Positions 7,245 through 8,260 of a DNA stretch of 8,260 nt are shown here, piece after piece; within the stretch, counting starts at the first letter, position 1, and every line of letters starts with the position of its first letter. The stretch is from Hydrogenothermaceae bacterium (lineage in GTDB: Bacteria > Aquificota > Aquificia > Aquificales > Hydrogenothermaceae). The DNA lies in the NCBI GenBank assembly GCA_026985705.1, contig JALSPY010000229.1:1-8260 (forward strand), written 5' to 3'. The translations under genes and the position numbers were made by a program. The notes under the pieces were generated by a model. The model was not told the DNA's origin, ran no database searches, and saw only the letters and a program-made list of their open reading frames with translations.

Positions 7245-7260
7245 TTTAAAAACCTCGTGT

Positions 7261-7285
7261 AATCTTTATAAAAGATTTTAAATCT
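7261..7285 (-). promoter_or_regulatory. Inverted-repeat cluster upstream of pncB, putative operator
   Basis: AATCTTT (7261-7267) and AAAGATT (7271-7277) form a perfect 7-base inverted repeat with a 3-base spacer. The second half overlaps a further inverted pair, AGATTT (7273-7278) and AAATCT (7280-7285), spaced by one base. Three alternating half-sites therefore lie directly before the pncB ribosome site. A TATAAA box on the minus strand (7270-7265) sits inside the first repeat, where a repressor would block transcription. I cannot match it to a known NAD regulator motif such as NrtR or NiaR. Confidence 0.4.
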
Positions 7286-7565
7286 ATTTTAGAAAACTTA
7301 ACACCACTGAAAGTAGCAAAACATGAACTGCCTTTATATAATTTTTTTACTTTTTTTATTTTCTTACATCTTTTTTATTCTTGTAAGTTTATAAATAGGA
7401 ATTGCTTTAGTATAAAGGATAGCTATTATTAATTTTTTATTTGTAAATTGAAAATATTAATATCCAAAAATTAACATGCTTTATGTCCATCTTTTTCATC
7501 TCATCTGTAATCACATATAAAAAAGAAATAAAAAAGAGAAAATAAATTAGAGGAGAAGAATAAAA

Positions 7566-7670
7566 TTGAAAAAAATTGTTGTAATGAAAGTAATGAAAAC
7601 ATTATTTCTTATAGTAATTAGGTTAAGTAAAGAAAGATTAATAGCTATAGATTTTACATATAAAGCATAA
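7566..7670 (+). pseudogene. Possible short ORF or transposase relic (34 codons)
   Basis: A TTG-started frame of 34 codons, preceded by GGAG (7552-7555) ten bases upstream, encodes a peptide ending RLSKERLIAIDFTYKA. The hydrophobic strand followed by AIDFT resembles the first catalytic-Asp strand of RNase-H-fold DDE transposases. In the next frame the sequence continues as KHKRDSRDRYSVQ before a stop at about 7701-7703, as if one frameshift separated two parts. This is a resemblance by eye, not a family assignment. It could equally be a chance ORF. Confidence 0.2.
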
Positions 7671-7745
7671 AAGAGATAGTAGAGATAGGTATTCAGTCCA
7701 ATAGGTGATATTAAATAAAAAGAAAAAAGTAAAAGGAGAAAAAAA

Positions 7746-8260
7746 GTGGCAAATGAAAGAATATACAGACATAATATAAGGTGTCCAGAACGTGGTTCCA
7801 ACCGGGTTTGCAAAAATGAACATCAAAAAAACGGTAAACAAAAATACAGATGTAATAAACATACATTTTATTGAAAATCCAGATAAAGTTTACTTAACAA
7901 AGAAAGAAATGGAAGAAATCATTTCAATATTTCTAGAAGAAATGTATCAATCAGCAATAGCAAGACTAATGAAGAAAAACTATAACACAGTCCATAGCCA
8001 TATATATAGGGAAAGGTAAAAAGGCAGAAGAAATAATGAAAAAAAGAGAAGATAAGATAAAAGAAAAAAGAGGGGAAATAATAAGTTTGGATGGGATGTG
8101 GACATATGAGAACATTAGGAAGGGGAGAAAGTGAAATAGCAAGTGTGTAAAGTATGTTTTAAATCTAATAACATATAATTTGTTTTAAAACATACTTTAA
8201 TGGACAGCAATAGCAGAATTAGAAAATGGGGATATAAAATGTTTATTTGAAGTAGGAAAT
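7746..8260 (+). pseudogene. IS1-family transposase pseudogene (InsA-InsB type)
   Basis: The likely start is GTG at 7746, seven bases after AAAGGAG (7732-7738). The first frame encodes a degenerate zinc ribbon: RCPERGSN (second Cys changed to Arg), GKQKYRC, then HTFY, with the fourth Cys apparently lost. It stops at 7872-7874. A net one-base shift restores LTKKEMEEII and a helix-turn-helix SAIARLMKKNYNTVHSHI, which aligns with the InsA pattern ATARIMGVGLNTILRHL. A second one-base shift near 8011-8020 leads into KKAEEIMKK and then ISLDGMWTYENIRKG, the InsB-like first catalytic Asp region. TGA follows at 8132-8134. After an inserted hairpin the same frame resumes as WTAIAELENGDIKC (8201 on) and runs off the edge. 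The joined order matches the IS1 transposase, so the family call is good and function is lost. Confidence 0.82.
8148..8199. repeat. 52-base perfect-arm hairpin element inserted in the transposase relic
   Basis: TAAAGTATGTTTTAAA (8148-8163) and its exact reverse complement TTTAAAACATACTTTA (8184-8199) flank a 20-base AT-rich centre. The transposase frame reads into codons AAG TGT GTA (8141-8149) and resumes at TGG ACA (8201). The expected IS1-type sequence is K-W-x-W-T-A, so bases of about 8150-8200 (51) are extra. The flanking TA dinucleotides (8148-8149 and 8198-8199) would fit a TA target duplication as made by IS630/Tc1-type elements, which suggests a very small MITE. A palindromic repeat spread by another route is also possible. 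Confidence 0.7.

Larger units (their letters stand above)
7245..7703. other. Gene-poor AT-rich stretch between pncB and the IS1 relic
   Basis: No intact gene with a credible start is seen in about 460 bases. The left end holds the pncB control region. An open plus-strand frame without a usual start codon runs from 7250 to the stop at 7430-7432 and includes the protein-like stretch DFKSILENLTPLKVAK. A shorter frame with a possible ribosome site lies at 7566-7670. A minus-strand fragment at 7520-7437 reads LYVITDE near its start. The small inverted repeat CTTACA/TGTAAG (7363-7368 / 7382-7387) has no T-run and is not a convincing terminator. Together these look like decayed coding sequence, but none is conclusive. 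Confidence 0.5.
7704..8260 (+). mobile_element. Decayed IS1-family insertion sequence, right end beyond the window
   Basis: The element is identified by its transposase remnant (see the pseudogene entry). Its left end is proposed at 7704, where GGTGAT begins; IS1-family termini typically start this way, and this one lies 42 bases before the transposase start codon, as expected for an IS1-type leader. The right terminus and any target duplication are outside the window. The element is dead: the transposase has at least two frame disruptions, a nonsense codon and an insertion. The purine-rich coding strand differs somewhat from the neighbouring genes. Confidence 0.6.

Noticed and set aside
7363..7387. 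CTTACA/TGTAAG inverted repeat
   Set aside because: Only six base pairs with a 13-base loop and no T-run; expected by chance in such AT-rich DNA.
7547..7862. Two overlapping minus-strand frames of 74 and 88 codons, rich in Phe, Leu, Ile and Tyr
   Set aside because: They are antisense to the purine-rich IS1 relic and upstream debris, which makes any reverse frame hydrophobic. They have no ribosome site or conserved motif.
8008..8025. A-rich stretch as a programmed frameshift site between InsA-like and InsB-like parts
   Set aside because: The second part is in the +1 frame relative to the first, whereas IS1 uses a -1 shift. The element carries other lesions, so a decay indel is more likely.

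Overview
The window comes from an AT-rich bacterial chromosome with strong Shine-Dalgarno sites and tightly packed, mostly housekeeping genes. The gene set fits a deep-branching, low-GC, probably thermophilic bacterium. My guess is Aquificota of the Sulfurihydrogenibium/Persephonella type, but no marker here proves it.

Left part (1-3826): the 5' end of an NAD(P)HX epimerase gene (nnr, minus strand) runs off the left edge. It is divergent from an AMP-forming acyl-CoA synthetase gene on the plus strand (300-1889). That gene converges with a minus-strand group transcribed in the order uncharacterised polytopic membrane protein, thiE, yajC. The membrane protein and thiE overlap by 20 bases. yajC follows after 87 bases that hold a TATAAT box and two palindromes.

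Middle part (4067-7244): miaB (tRNA ms2i6A methylthiotransferase) and a BFN/DUF151 bifunctional-nuclease-family gene form a compact plus-strand operon. It converges on pncB (nicotinate phosphoribosyltransferase, minus strand). pncB has three inverted AAAGATT-type half-sites directly upstream of its ribosome binding site. Two NAD-related genes (nnr and pncB) therefore lie in the window but are not adjacent.

Right part (7245-8260): no intact gene. From about 7704 to the right edge lies a decayed IS1-family element. It has a GGTGAT-type left end, a GTG-started zinc-ribbon/HTH (InsA-like) part, two frame disruptions, a stop codon, and an InsB-like catalytic part. The catalytic part is split by a 51-base insertion carrying a perfect 16-base inverted repeat (8148-8163 / 8184-8199). 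That insertion looks like a tiny MITE or palindromic element. The 460 bases before the IS may hold an older transposase relic, which would make the area a nest of mobile-element debris.

The most unusual observations are the hairpin element inside the dead transposase, a 46-base near-palindrome with about 19 base pairs inside the acyl-CoA synthetase reading frame (741-786), and the unknown membrane protein that appears translationally coupled to thiE.
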